Source: Ruminococcaceae bacterium YAD3003
GTDB lineage: Bacteria > Bacillota > Clostridia > Saccharofermentanales > Saccharofermentanaceae
NCBI GenBank assembly: GCA_900107185.1
Contig: FNPA01000011.1
Coordinates: forward strand, 58,442 to 122,441
Reading direction: 5' to 3'
DNA length: 64,000 nucleotides
Shown here: piece by piece, positions 15,443 through 24,331 of the stretch
Position numbering within the stretch: position 1 is the stretch's first letter
Layout: every line of letters begins with the position of its first letter
The notes under the pieces: model-generated
What the model was told of the DNA's origin: nothing
The model's database searches: none
The model's input: the letters and a program-made list of their open reading frames with translations, nothing else
Position numbers and translations under genes: made by a program

Positions 15443-17716
15443 ATGGCAAAATTGATCAGTTATGCTTGCACTCATTGTGGCGGTGTGCTCAATATCGACA
15501 GCGATCAGGAAATCCTTGATTGTCCTTTTTGCGGCACAATGGTCAACTTGGTTGAATACCACAGGAAAGACATACTTAGTCAGGCAGAATTGTGTCTGAA
15601 GAGGATGGAATACAATTCCGCTTTCGAGAGATACAAGGAACTTTACGATAAGAATCCGAAGGATTTTGAAGTCCTGCGCGGTCTTGTTCTTTGCGCCGGC
15701 AAGATCCCTGTGAAAAATGATCTGGTATATCCAAAAAAGCTTATAAGACATGATCTGTACAGAGCGATAGCTGTTCTCGGTCAGTATGCAGAAGACTGTT
15801 CAGGTTACGAGTATTTTGAGCATCTTGATACTGTTTTTAAGCTTTGCATAGAATACCGCGAGCTGATCAAAGTCAGAGAGAAAAATGCAAAACTGACCAG
15901 AATACGGATCAAAAACCTTGCTAATAGGGAATATGGTAATCCTGATCAGGATTTAAAAGATATTGCTTCATGCAACAAGAAAAACACGGATCTATTAACC
16001 CCGGAAATTAACGAGCTTGAGAGAAAACTCAGATTAAACTGTGCCAAATTGAAAATGACGGAACCCAAACCTGAAGAGCAGGTTGTTTACTCTTCGAGCA
16101 TTAATAAAGCTGAAGTAAATCCGGATTCAGAATCCATTTCAAATATCAATTGTATTAAGTGTGGCGGCCAACTGCTGATGGATGCGAAGAGAAGTCTTTG
16201 CGAATGCGGATTCTGCGGCGTGGCGTATGGTACGTCACTGTTTTTCGGAGAGCCAAACAAAAAGGCAAAGGAAGCTCTGGTAAAACAGGAATTCAGCGAA
16301 GCAGACCAGAGATACTCATATATGCTGATGCTCGATCCGCATAATTTTGAAGCTCTCCGTGGAAGAGTGCTCAGTGCTGCAAAATGGAGTTGCGTAAAAG
16401 TCGAGAACGATATCTCTAACTTCTGGGTAAATAATCTCCGTTCACGCGTTGAATCCGCGCTCGAAAAAGCTCTTGACTGCGACAAGCCTTATTTTGAAAA
16501 GTTTATCGAAATGATGGATGCATACAGCCTGATCCTTGCAGAAGACAACAAACTCAAACCTCTGGTAAGGCAACGTAAAGATCTTCTGTACAGGAGGGAC
16601 CATATAGTTGTTGATTATGATCCCAATGAAGAAAATAAGCCGGCTCTGTATGCCCACAAAACCATATCTGAAACGATCGCTGACACCGAAAAACAGATAG
16701 ACATGATCAAGATCAACAGAAATAAAAATGTTGATAAGGTGCGTGAAATCTGCAACCGGATACAGGAGATGGATAAGAAATGGCTGGCTGAAAAAGCTAT
16801 GACAACAAATGCTTCACACGATATATTTCAGGGAATTTTATATATGGATCTTATCAGTAATTACATGACAGATGACAGTTCAAGGAGAATGCTTAATGAA
16901 CTGACGCAAAAGACCTTCGGATTTGATTTCGAAGGCTGGGTAAAAGGCGGATATTTCGAAGGAGATTATATACCTTATTCATTTGTTAAAGACGGTATGA
17001 TGATCTCTAATGTATCTGCAAATAAGATGCACTTCCTGCAGAGGGGTATCGAAAAGAATTACATTCAGTTAGGTACCGTTATGACCGATGAAGCATACCG
17101 TAAACAGGGCTTTGCGGGAAAGCTCATTGAACATGTTATCAGAACATATGAAAACGACTGTGACGGAATATACCTGTTTGGCAATCTAGGCGCGGTTGAT
17201 TTCTATATAAAGAATGGTTTCCGCATGATAAATCAGTACAGGTATTTCGTTAAAGAGGAGCACATCAAAAAGTGCGCTGGAAGCAGATTTGCACCTGTCA
17301 AAAATATGGGTGAAGACATTAAGAATAAGTATCTGCAGATGGTGCGTAATTCCTACTTTATCTCATCTTTCGAGCAGATAAATAAATATGGTCTGCAGAT
17401 GTTTTACACGGCAGGTCTTGATAACGTTTTATATGCTGAAGATATAGACTGCTTTGCCGTAATCGATGACGAAGACGGCTTGGCTTTGCAGTCTGTTTTA
17501 TGTAAAGAGAAAATCGCATTAACGGATGTTATCGGTCGCCTTGATTTGGAGACAACTCAGTTGAGACTCGGGTTTACTCCTCTTGATGAAGACTTGTATC
17601 TTTGTACGTCTGAACTATACGATGGTGCGGATGATTACAGGCTCTTCTACAGGGGTGGAGAATTGGAAGCAATCGAAAGAGATAAGCTCTATTTCCCTGA
17701 TCTGTCACATGCCTGA
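15443..17716 (+). CDS. Double zinc-ribbon / GNAT multidomain protein
   Basis: 757 residues with an unusual layout. A zinc ribbon at 9-31 ('CTHCGG' ... 'CPFCG') is followed by a helical TPR-like segment ('AELCLKRMEYNSAFERYKEL'). This module repeats: a second ribbon near residue 237 ('CIKCGG' ... 'CECGFCG') is followed again by a similar helical stretch ('EFSEADQRYSYMLMLDPHNFEALRG'). At about 490-600 there is a GNAT domain with 'LGTVMTDEAYRKQGFAGKLIEHV' (CoA loop) and 'GNLGAVDFYIKNGF'. About 150 residues follow. The start is the ATG at 15443; the frame is open upstream but overlaps the lipoprotein gene. I infer a cytoplasmic acetyltransferase with metal-bound docking modules. Confidence 0.8.
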   Translation: MAKLISYACTHCGGVLNIDSDQEILDCPFCGTMVNLVEYHRKDILSQAELCLKRMEYNSAFERYKELYDKNPKDFEVLRGLVLCAGKIPVKNDLVYPKKLIRHDLYRAIAVLGQYAEDCSGYEYFEHLDTVFKLCIEYRELIKVREKNAKLTRIRIKNLANREYGNPDQDLKDIASCNKKNTDLLTPEINELERKLRLNCAKLKMTEPKPEEQVVYSSSINKAEVNPDSESISNINCIKCGGQLLMDAKRSLCECGFCGVAYGTSLFFGEPNKKAKEALVKQEFSEADQRYSYMLMLDPHNFEALRGRVLSAAKWSCVKVENDISNFWVNNLRSRVESALEKALDCDKPYFEKFIEMMDAYSLILAEDNKLKPLVRQRKDLLYRRDHIVVDYDPNEENKPALYAHKTISETIADTEKQIDMIKINRNKNVDKVREICNRIQEMDKKWLAEKAMTTNASHDIFQGILYMDLISNYMTDDSSRRMLNELTQKTFGFDFEGWVKGGYFEGDYIPYSFVKDGMMISNVSANKMHFLQRGIEKNYIQLGTVMTDEAYRKQGFAGKLIEHVIRTYENDCDGIYLFGNLGAVDFYIKNGFRMINQYRYFVKEEHIKKCAGSRFAPVKNMGEDIKNKYLQMVRNSYFISSFEQINKYGLQMFYTAGLDNVLYAEDIDCFAVIDDEDGLALQSVLCKEKIALTDVIGRLDLETTQLRLGFTPLDEDLYLCTSELYDGADDYRLFYRGGELEAIERDKLYFPDLSHA

Positions 17717-17824
17717 TAAGAGTTATTGACTGGAAAGAAACACAAAGTTTTCGCGAAGGCAGAAAAGATCTGAAAAATATAGTAGAGTTATAAATGTTGA
17801 GACAAAGAAATCCGGGGGAAGAAC

Positions 17825-18367
17825 GTGGAATACTTAAAATCACAGAACAAAGAAAAATACAAAGAGGAGATGGCGGAACTTTACTTTAAAGGTGCTCAGC
17901 TTATCAAAGATCCTAATTCTGAGATCAAATCCTTTTATGGTGTAACAGTAGCAGGTTTATTGCTGGCCGGCATAGGTCTTTTCCTGGTAACATTCGGACT
18001 GGTGAGCACTTTGATCAAGAAGCAGCTAAATGTATCTGCTGTTGTTTTCTTTGTCGTCATATATGTATTCTTCATAATTATCGGGTTGTTTTCTCTTTTG
18101 CTGTTTAGCGCAAGAAAGAAGATAAGAAACCGTTCGGATAATGATGTGCATTTTGAATGTGATAAGGAAGGACTTAAATACATTACTTCACAGGGTGAAA
18201 GAAAGACATATTGGGATAATTATCAGGCCATAAGAGTTTTTAAATATACAATGGTATTTATCCCCAAAGATCAAAAAGGAATGTATCTCCTTGCTCCAAT
18301 TGAAAACCTCCAAAATGTTACGGCTTTTCTTGAAGAAAATAGTATAAGTATCGATGTGATCAGATGA
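17825..18367 (+). CDS. YcxB-like membrane protein
   Basis: 180 residues from a GTG start preceded by 'ccgggggaag'. Two transmembrane helices (about 42-65 and 75-97) are followed by a soluble domain with 'VHFECDKEGLKYITSQGERKT' and then 'YWDNYQAIRVFKYTMVFIPKD', which matches the YcxB-type pattern (W-x-x-I/Y ... F/Y-x-x-x-I-P-K/R). The family is widespread in Firmicutes and its function is not established. Confidence 0.65.
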   Translation: MEYLKSQNKEKYKEEMAELYFKGAQLIKDPNSEIKSFYGVTVAGLLLAGIGLFLVTFGLVSTLIKKQLNVSAVVFFVVIYVFFIIIGLFSLLLFSARKKIRNRSDNDVHFECDKEGLKYITSQGERKTYWDNYQAIRVFKYTMVFIPKDQKGMYLLAPIENLQNVTAFLEENSISIDVIR

Positions 18368-18452
18368 TCAACAGTAAGATGCTTTGTTGAAGAACAAGCA
18401 ATTCTCGAAAATAAAAGTATGGGTTGACGAAACATAACTGAAGGGGAAAGTA

Positions 18453-18578
18453 GTGTTTTTATATCATTTTTTTGATGCCAGGACCGGCCCGTTTAAAAGC
18501 CTGACGTCAATATCTCAAGATGAAGCCAGGGAAGTTATTGAGAGGATAAAGATAAGCTGTATTGTGATATATAATTAG
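18453..18578 (+). CDS. Possible 41-residue protein or N-terminal gene fragment
   Basis: A GTG at 18453 preceded by 'gaaggggaaag' starts a 41-codon frame, MFLYHFFDARTGPFKSLTSI and onward, ending 'IYN'. The 'Y-H-x-F-D-x-R-T-G-P-F' opening looks to me like the N-terminus of longer clostridial hypothetical proteins, so this may be a truncated remnant rather than a complete small gene. Confidence 0.4.
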   Translation: MFLYHFFDARTGPFKSLTSISQDEAREVIERIKISCIVIYN

Positions 18579-18622
18579 TAGTCCGAAGCTTTGGATTGGA
18601 ATATTTAAATTGATTGGATCTA

Positions 18623-19627
18623 ATGGGGATGAAAGAACGTAACAACAAGAAAAAGAAGGGTATTGTAAAAAAGGTCTTCCTGATAATTGCAGCAATTCTT
18701 CTGGTATGGCTATTAACAGATATTATCGTAACGGAAGTTTATGCCGGCAAGATTCCGCATCATTATGCTTCTGCAAAAGAAGGAAGGGAGCTCATGCTCT
18801 CCAATACTGAATACTATGAGAATGTTACTCAGATCGATATCGATAACAGACTGGGCAAAAGCGGCGGGACATTAGATGAACTGCTCGAAGCATCTACTGC
18901 CGAGGTAAAAAGTTTCAATATTTTCGAGAAATATATCATAGACCGCCGTATCGCAAATATGGCAAAGACGATTGCGCGTAATGACTATGAATTGCCGTAT
19001 CTGGAAGAAATCGTATTCATTAAGACAGATATGACGGTGGAAGGAATGGCTGCGAGCGGCTACACTCACGGTACGCAGATCTACCTGAACTCCACTAATA
19101 TCATGATCAGTGTTATTCCGGAGGCCGGGAATTTTTTCGAACAGCTCTTATGGCATGAACTGTTCCACTGTCTTACCAGAAATAATCCGGAATTCAGATC
19201 CGAGATGTATTCCATCATTCATTTCACCGTTACCGGTACAGAATATGAATTGCCGCCCTGTATAAAGGATCTTTACCGCAGCAATCCGGACGTCGAACAT
19301 CACAATTCATATGCGACTTTCAATATTAACGGTCAGGACATTGACTGCTTTGTTGTCTGGATCTATATGCAGCAGGAGGACGGGTCTTACACCGACGACA
19401 CGCCGGTACTTGTCCCGATCGACGGAACAGACACCTATTATCTCCCCGAGCAGGCGTCAAACTTCAATGAAGTATTCGGGGGAAATACTGATTATACTAT
19501 CGATCCCGAAGAGTGCCTGGCAGACAACTTTAAGTATGCGATGTATTATGGTATCGATGGATGGAATGGTCAGGGATATCCCAATCCTGAGATCATTCAA
19601 GATATTATCGATGTGATGAAAAAATGA
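18623..19627 (+). CDS. Membrane-anchored HExxH metalloprotease-like protein
   Basis: 334 residues. A basic N-terminus is followed by one transmembrane helix (about 17-38), then a large extracytoplasmic domain. 'WHELFHCL' at about 177-184 supplies the zinc-binding HExxH motif, and 'DPEECLADNFKYAM' about 115 residues later offers the third-ligand Glu and the Asp seen in gluzincin-type peptidases (E-x-x-x-D). Family beyond that is not recognised. Starts at 18614 (TTG), 18623 and 18629 (ATG) are all possible; I chose 18623. The substrate is unknown; it stands alone. Confidence 0.72.
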   Translation: MGMKERNNKKKKGIVKKVFLIIAAILLVWLLTDIIVTEVYAGKIPHHYASAKEGRELMLSNTEYYENVTQIDIDNRLGKSGGTLDELLEASTAEVKSFNIFEKYIIDRRIANMAKTIARNDYELPYLEEIVFIKTDMTVEGMAASGYTHGTQIYLNSTNIMISVIPEAGNFFEQLLWHELFHCLTRNNPEFRSEMYSIIHFTVTGTEYELPPCIKDLYRSNPDVEHHNSYATFNINGQDIDCFVVWIYMQQEDGSYTDDTPVLVPIDGTDTYYLPEQASNFNEVFGGNTDYTIDPEECLADNFKYAMYYGIDGWNGQGYPNPEIIQDIIDVMKK

Positions 19628-19691
19628 TTTCAGACCGGACTGCCGCTATTGTATAATTATCACATCAGTAAAACAGAGAGAGGTTCACTTC

Positions 19692-20057
19692 ATGGGAAAA
19701 GCATTTAAAACAGGCGATACGATCACTTTGTATTTCGGTGACACGCTGCGTGAGCTTCTGTCGAAACCGTTGCGCAAACGAAGCATTTATTTTGTGGATT
19801 GCGAGGTTGTTTCAATCGAAGGTGACACCATAACCGTTCTCTCTAAAATGAAAAATATACAAGATAAACCACCGTATAAGGTTATGGGTCTTTGTGTCAA
19901 AAAAGACGACCAGCATATTTTACCCGAAGGTGTACTCGAAGAACTGCGGGATATCGACAAAGACCAGCTCGTGGATTTCGCTTCCGAACGCGGCTACGAT
20001 GTAAAAGAATTCAAGGCAGCACTTAAGCCATTCCGTAAGGACCGCAAGAAAGATTAA
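19692..20057 (+). CDS. Small cytoplasmic protein of unknown function
   Basis: 121 residues, charged and without membrane segment. The first 70 residues look like a small beta barrel ('TGDTITLYFGD', 'RSIYFVDCEVVSIEGDTITVL'); the last 40 form charged helices ('LEELRDIDKDQLVDFASERG'). TATAAT near 19653 and 'gagagagg' upstream give it its own promoter and ribosome site. Confidence 0.55.
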   Translation: MGKAFKTGDTITLYFGDTLRELLSKPLRKRSIYFVDCEVVSIEGDTITVLSKMKNIQDKPPYKVMGLCVKKDDQHILPEGVLEELRDIDKDQLVDFASERGYDVKEFKAALKPFRKDRKKD

Positions 20058-20086
20058 ATCCCGTTCTCGAGATTACGGGCCGGATA

Positions 20087-20523
20087 TCACTCCCCATTTG
20101 ATGACAATTCGTTGATGACCTTGATGTCGGCTTTGAGTTTTCTATATTCAATGACTATCATGATAATATGCGTTGCGAGATAACCTGCCAGTGTTGAGAT
20201 AAATGCTGACGGGTACTTGTGGAGCTGCCACAGGAGAATGGTTATGCCGACGCATACTGATGATGTGATGATAAAGTAGATGATGCTCTGAATAATAAAT
20301 CCGACGCAGAATCGTTTACTACATCGCATCCCATGATCTCTGCCTTACCTTCTGTAGGCTTGGTGAGGCATGTGAGCATCTTTACCGTTGTGGTCTTACC
20401 CGCGCCGTTTACACCGAGCAGTGCGATGAGCTCGCCCTCGTTTACTGTCAGCGAGAGGCCTGCAACTGCCGTCTTGTCCTTATACCTCTTGATAAGGTTT
20501 TCTGTCTTGATTGCATATCCCAT
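20087..20523 (-). pseudogene. Truncated ABC transporter ATPase joined to a membrane-protein tail
   Basis: Minus strand from 20523: a good ribosome site (aaggag) and an intact ATPase N-terminus 'MGYAIKTENLIKRYKDKTAV' with Walker A 'LLGVNGAGKTTTVKM' and 'LTKPTEGKAEIMGCDVV'. Homology then stops abruptly (near 20325); the frame ends at 20242 with no Q-loop, signature motif or Walker B. A second frame (20329-20087) encodes two transmembrane helices and a charged tail ('MIVIEYRKLKADIKVINEL'). This is what a deletion joining the start of an ATPase gene to the end of a membrane-protein gene would leave. The remnant cannot hydrolyse ATP. Confidence 0.75.
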
Positions 20524-20596
20524 ATTCCAATCTCCTTTTCACTTTTGTTGAGGCGATATTATCAGAGGATTGGAGAGCATTAAATAAAAAACACAT

Positions 20597-20638
20597 GAAC
20601 GGTCGTTCCTGATATATGAACGGCTGTCATGTTATAAT
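20597..20638. promoter_or_regulatory. Palindromic operator and promoter between ABC remnant and the next gene
   Basis: GAACG-GT-CGTTC (20597-20608) is a perfect 5-bp-arm palindrome of the TetR-operator type; ATGAACGG recurs at 20616-20623 inside ATGA-N7-TCAT. TATAAT at 20633-20638 reads toward the gene at 20694. No regulator gene is left next to it, so the operator may belonged to the deleted ABC locus. Confidence 0.5.
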
Positions 20639-20693
20639 TTTCTAAAGGTTTTTTGGATTTATGCGTCAGCTATAAGATTACCGGGGGATAAAT

Positions 20694-21506
20694 ATGGACG
20701 AAGGAAAAAAGATACTGCTCTCATCTTTTTGGTGTTCTCAGGGATGGCACAAAACTGAAATAACTGACGAGGTATTTGAGCTTTGTAAGAAACAGGGCTA
20801 CATGTTTGATCCGCCTGTGGTTGTTACGCATGAAGAGTTTTTCAGGCAGCTGGATGATGTGCTGAAAAAGACAGATCCCAAAGATGTTGCAAATGCATTT
20901 CTTTACAGCCTCTCGACGAGGGAACTGGAATTCAGATCGGCTCTTGGCAGTTACTGGTATGCGGTTTCCATACCTGAAAACATGAAAAAAGATGATCCTT
21001 ACTTATGCGGTTGGAGCCGATGGAGTGACTTTCAATTAAAGAGATCCAGCGGTTATAACGTTTTAAATTTCGAGCGGTATAAATGGGGTGGAGTCAGACA
21101 TACAGACCCTACATATGCGCTGTTTGATCTGGAACAATTCTTACTGCTTCCAAAGGTCACTCCAAAAGACGAAGATATCAGGATACTAAAAGAGATATTG
21201 TCCTGTGTTTCAGAAATAAAGCCGAGTGATAAGGTTGGTGCTCTCCAGAAAACTATTACGTCGAAGAAGATATTCAGTTCGAATAAATCGGAGGTCCAGA
21301 TCCTTTTGAATATCCTCGGCATCTGCGGTGTGCTGTCTTCAGCAGATCACCCTTGTTACGCAGATAAATTTGCTCCCTGCGACGGGTCCAGAGATCCTGT
21401 CGAATCTAAAAATGACTACGATTACCCTGTAAACAGGTGGTATGCCAGGGATGGAATAAATACTGACCGGTTGAAGATAGTTTTCGGGGGATATGATTTT
21501 ACATAA
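20694..21506 (+). CDS. Conserved-looking protein of unknown function
   Basis: 270 residues, soluble, without signal peptide. It is Trp/Tyr-rich and has a helical middle; 'LLSSFWCSQGWH' at the N-terminus and 'CGWSRWSDFQLKRSSGYNVL' look like conserved patches but match nothing I know. The C-terminus has 'HPCYADKFAPCDG', which could bind metal. It is preceded by a promoter and 'ccggggga', and followed by a strong terminator, so it is a single-gene unit. Confidence 0.6.
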   Translation: MDEGKKILLSSFWCSQGWHKTEITDEVFELCKKQGYMFDPPVVVTHEEFFRQLDDVLKKTDPKDVANAFLYSLSTRELEFRSALGSYWYAVSIPENMKKDDPYLCGWSRWSDFQLKRSSGYNVLNFERYKWGGVRHTDPTYALFDLEQFLLLPKVTPKDEDIRILKEILSCVSEIKPSDKVGALQKTITSKKIFSSNKSEVQILLNILGICGVLSSADHPCYADKFAPCDGSRDPVESKNDYDYPVNRWYARDGINTDRLKIVFGGYDFT

Positions 21507-21516
21507 TGCTATAATG

Positions 21517-21552
21517 ACTCTATCCTTGGGGCAGCCCTTGGATAGAGTTTTT
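21517..21552 (+). terminator. Rho-independent terminator
   Basis: ACTCTATCC (21517-21525) pairs with GGATAGAGT (21540-21548), followed by TTTTT. It ends the transcript of the gene at 20694 and separates it from dcd. Confidence 0.8.
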
Positions 21553-21572
21553 AAAATAATGGGGTAATAGTA

Positions 21573-22106
21573 ATGATCTTATCTGACAAAACAATCAACA
21601 GAATGCTGGAAGAAAAAACACTTGTAATCGAACCTGTCACCAAGGAACAGATCCAGCCTGCGAGTGTGGATATCAGATTGGGAAATACATTCAGCGTTGT
21701 TGACGATTCTCCTTCGGGCGTGATCACATTAGGATCAGAGATCAAATATAAGACCATCACTACTGATACATATCTGATTTTGCCCGGACAGTTTGTTTTG
21801 GCAACGACCATGGAATATTTCGAGCTGCCTGATAATCTAACTGCATTTGTTGAAGGCAGAAGTTCATTGGGCAGAATGGGCTTGTTCATCCAGAATGCCG
21901 GATGGGTCGATCCCGGTTTCAAGGGCGAGATTACTTTGGAGCTTTATAACGCTAACAGATGTGCCATTGAACTCAAGAGCGGAAGAAGAGTCGGTCAGTT
22001 GGTATTTGCTCTCATGGACGACCATGCCGAGAATCCCTATTCCGGAAAGTACCAGGGCCAAAAGGGCGCAACAGGCTCAAGAGTATTCATGGACTCTGAC
22101 AAATAA
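21573..22106 (+). CDS. dcd: dCTP deaminase
   Basis: 177 residues, the usual length. The trimeric dUTPase-like fold is marked by '[17 protein letters not shown]', '[25 protein letters not shown]' (catalytic Glu and the S-S-L/G-R phosphate loop) and 'ITLELYNAN'. It deaminates dCTP to dUTP in thymidylate supply; some relatives also cleave the product to dUMP (bifunctional Dcd-Dut). Which activity applies cannot be settled by eye. The gene has its own leader after the terminator at 21517-21552. Confidence 0.92.
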   Translation: MILSDKTINRMLEEKTLVIEPVTKEQIQPASVDIRLGNTFSVVDDSPSGVITLGSEIKYKTITTDTYLILPGQFVLATTMEYFELPDNLTAFVEGRSSLGRMGLFIQNAGWVDPGFKGEITLELYNANRCAIELKSGRRVGQLVFALMDDHAENPYSGKYQGQKGATGSRVFMDSDK

Positions 22107-22137
22107 TCAGATCAGCGGATAAGTTATATTAAATTAA

Positions 22138-22167
22138 TAACGCCGGCACGTTATGTGACCGGCGTTA
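22138..22167. terminator. Hairpin between dcd and the convergent XRE gene
   Basis: TAACGCCGG (22138-22146) pairs with CCGGCGTTA (22159-22167). The stem includes the stop codon of the minus-strand XRE gene. There is no clear T run, so termination strength is uncertain. Confidence 0.5.
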
Positions 22168-22765
22168 ATGTATATCCGAAGATGTTTACTAATATCTTTG
22201 GCAGGAAGAAAGTCAAAAAGAACAGGATTATTACTGCGAGCACAACCCATACTGTAACAGTGATCGCTATCAGTTTCTTGTTTTTTTGCTTGCTCATCTT
22301 ACCCTTGAGCTGCAGTCCTGCGAGCATGGTGTTAATCGCGAAAATACCACTGGCCAGAATCAGCAAAAATGGTGTAAGTATTATTCCCGTATCCCAGAAA
22401 TAAGTAAAGAAATATACGATCATTGAGGCAATTGAAGTAATCAGCATGCCCAGTCCGCATATATATACTTTCTTCAATAATTTGGCTTTGTCAGCCTCTG
22501 TGTATTCAACAACCATTTCCAACGTTTCTTTTAAGTCGGTGTCCATCTTCTCACTCTGCCTTTCTCCGCGAAGAAGGTCGCGGATGTCGATGTCGTAAAA
22601 ATCTGCCAGTTCTATCATCATGCTGATATCCGGCATAGTGTTTCCGTTCTCCCACCTTGAGATCGATCGGGATGAAGTATGCATCTTGTCAGCCAGTTGT
22701 TCCTGGGACAGGTTATGCTCTTTTCTGAGTTGCTTAAGAAACTCCCCTATCTTGATCTGGTCCAT
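22151..22765 (-). CDS. XRE-family HTH regulator with membrane domain
   Basis: 204 residues. Residues 7-62 form a Cro/CI HTH: 'LKQLRKEHNLSQEQLADKMH' and 'SSRSISRWENGNTMPDISMM'. A linker with charged helices leads to three transmembrane segments (about 100-122, 128-150, 168-192). XRE-TM proteins are common in Firmicutes, where the helices may sense envelope state. GGAGGA precedes the start at 22765. No obvious partner gene is adjacent. Confidence 0.85.
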   Translation of the reverse strand: MDQIKIGEFLKQLRKEHNLSQEQLADKMHTSSRSISRWENGNTMPDISMMIELADFYDIDIRDLLRGERQSEKMDTDLKETLEMVVEYTEADKAKLLKKVYICGLGMLITSIASMIVYFFTYFWDTGIILTPFLLILASGIFAINTMLAGLQLKGKMSKQKNKKLIAITVTVWVVLAVIILFFLTFFLPKILVNIFGYTLTPVT

Positions 22766-23030
22766 ATATCCTCCTTTCGACCAAATGGTAACACCGGCGC
22801 CCCGCAGAAAAACACGACAGAGAGTGAGAGATGCAGTATTTTCGCTTACAAGACAGATGTGTCAGGTTGTTTTTATATCGTAAATATACCATATGATTAC
22901 CTGGGACGACCTCATTTCCGTTATTCCTGACAGACCGGACCGGGGGCGCCTCTAAAACACTTAATTGTTTATTTCCTCAGCGTTAATCACCCTGTAACAA
23001 GCTGGATTTTTACCGTGCTATAATCGCACT

Positions 23031-24192
23031 ATGGAGACCAACTATACATTTTTCTATGTAGAAGCAAACGTGGTTTGCATAATTATTTTCCTTCTGCTTT
23101 TTTTCAGGGGGTTAACAACGATTGGCTGGCAGTCGAAACAGAGAATCTTCGTAAACATCACCGTCAGCCACATTTTATATTTTGCAATCGATATCATCGG
23201 AACGTTAGCCAACGGCGGATACATTCCAAAAACTTACCTGACAGCGGCTTTTGTTAACGTCGGTGTCGCTGTATTCTTATCGGCGATCACAGGTTCATGG
23301 TTCGTTTATGTCGAACTGTCCCAGGGTGCGGAATATATCAAGAGGTTCAAGGCACGCCTCCTGGCGATGGCTCCCGCAATGGCAGTAACTGTCGTTTTGC
23401 TGTTCCTGTTTATCTTCTTCCCGTCAGTTGTATTAGACGATGAGAACAACGTAACAACAATTTACTATGCACTGTTTTTGGCGGTGCCTGTCTTGTACGT
23501 AATTGCTAGTGCGACGAGAGGTTTCACGAGGGCCTTTCGAAAGGAGAACTACGCGGTCAGAGCGCAGTATCTGGTAACAGCGATGTATCCGGTGATTATC
23601 TCTGTCGTCGGAGTTATTGAGACGATCTGGTTCATGGCGCCGATGTTCTGTTTCAGCAGCTCGATAATGATGCTCTATGTTTATATCATTTCGCTCAATG
23701 ACCAGGTCTCTATCGATGAACTCACGCACCTCAATAACAGAACACAGCTGAAGAAATATATCGTCAGCGAACACTCGAAACAGGGCGACAAGACCATCCG
23801 TTACGTGCTCATGATCGACCTCAATAGATTTTAAGTACATCAACGACCAGTTCGGTCACATTGAAGGTGATACCGCACTCAAACGAACCGCTGATGCGCT
23901 CAAGATCGCGTGTTCCGATAACCCGTTTAAAACTTTCATTGCGAGATACGGCGGCGACGAGTTCATCATCATCGCAAAAACAGAGAGTGAGGAACTGGTT
24001 AACGAACTCAGTAAGACAATAAAAGAAACGCTGGTCAGATTAAATGAAGAAGCAGGCGCAGAATACGAACTGACAGCCAGCATCGGCAGCGCATGCTATT
24101 GCGGTGATATCTCTGATTTCCAGGCAGCTCTCAATAAAGCGGACGAAGCGTTGTACGAAGAAAAAGCTAAGAGAGTGGCTCCTGCGAAATAA
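23031..24192 (+). pseudogene. Membrane diguanylate cyclase (GGDEF) with a single-base frameshift
   Basis: The first frame encodes about 200 residues with six or so transmembrane helices, then 'SIDELTHLNNRTQLKKYI' and 'YVLMIDLNRF', and stops at 23834. One frame over, the text continues without a gap: 'KYINDQFGHIEGDTALKR', then 'RYGGDEFIII' (intact active site) and 'ASIGSACYCG', ending at 24192. Removing one T from the run at 23829-23832 restores a 386-residue protein. This is either a true mutation or a sequencing error in the homopolymer. TATAAT at 23019-23024 lies so close to the ATG that the mRNA would be leaderless. Confidence 0.85.
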
Positions 24193-24331
24193 TCTTGCAG
24201 GTTTCATTACCAATGCAGACAACCCGAAAAACCCGTAATAACTTTTAATTATGGCTCCAAAATCTTTCTTTAATGGTAAAATCTTCAATGATAAATTCCA
24301 CATAATTGAAGAGGGGGTGATCTGCAGTAAT

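Noticed and set aside
9246..17716. Integron gene-cassette array
   Set aside because: No attC-like imperfect palindromes between the genes and no integrase; some genes overlap by four bases, which cassettes do not do.
22796..22950. GGCGCCCC / GGGGCGCC inverted repeat 140 bases apart upstream of the XRE gene
   Set aside because: Only 8 bases, far apart and GC-only; chance pairing is likely and no element or gene lies between the arms.
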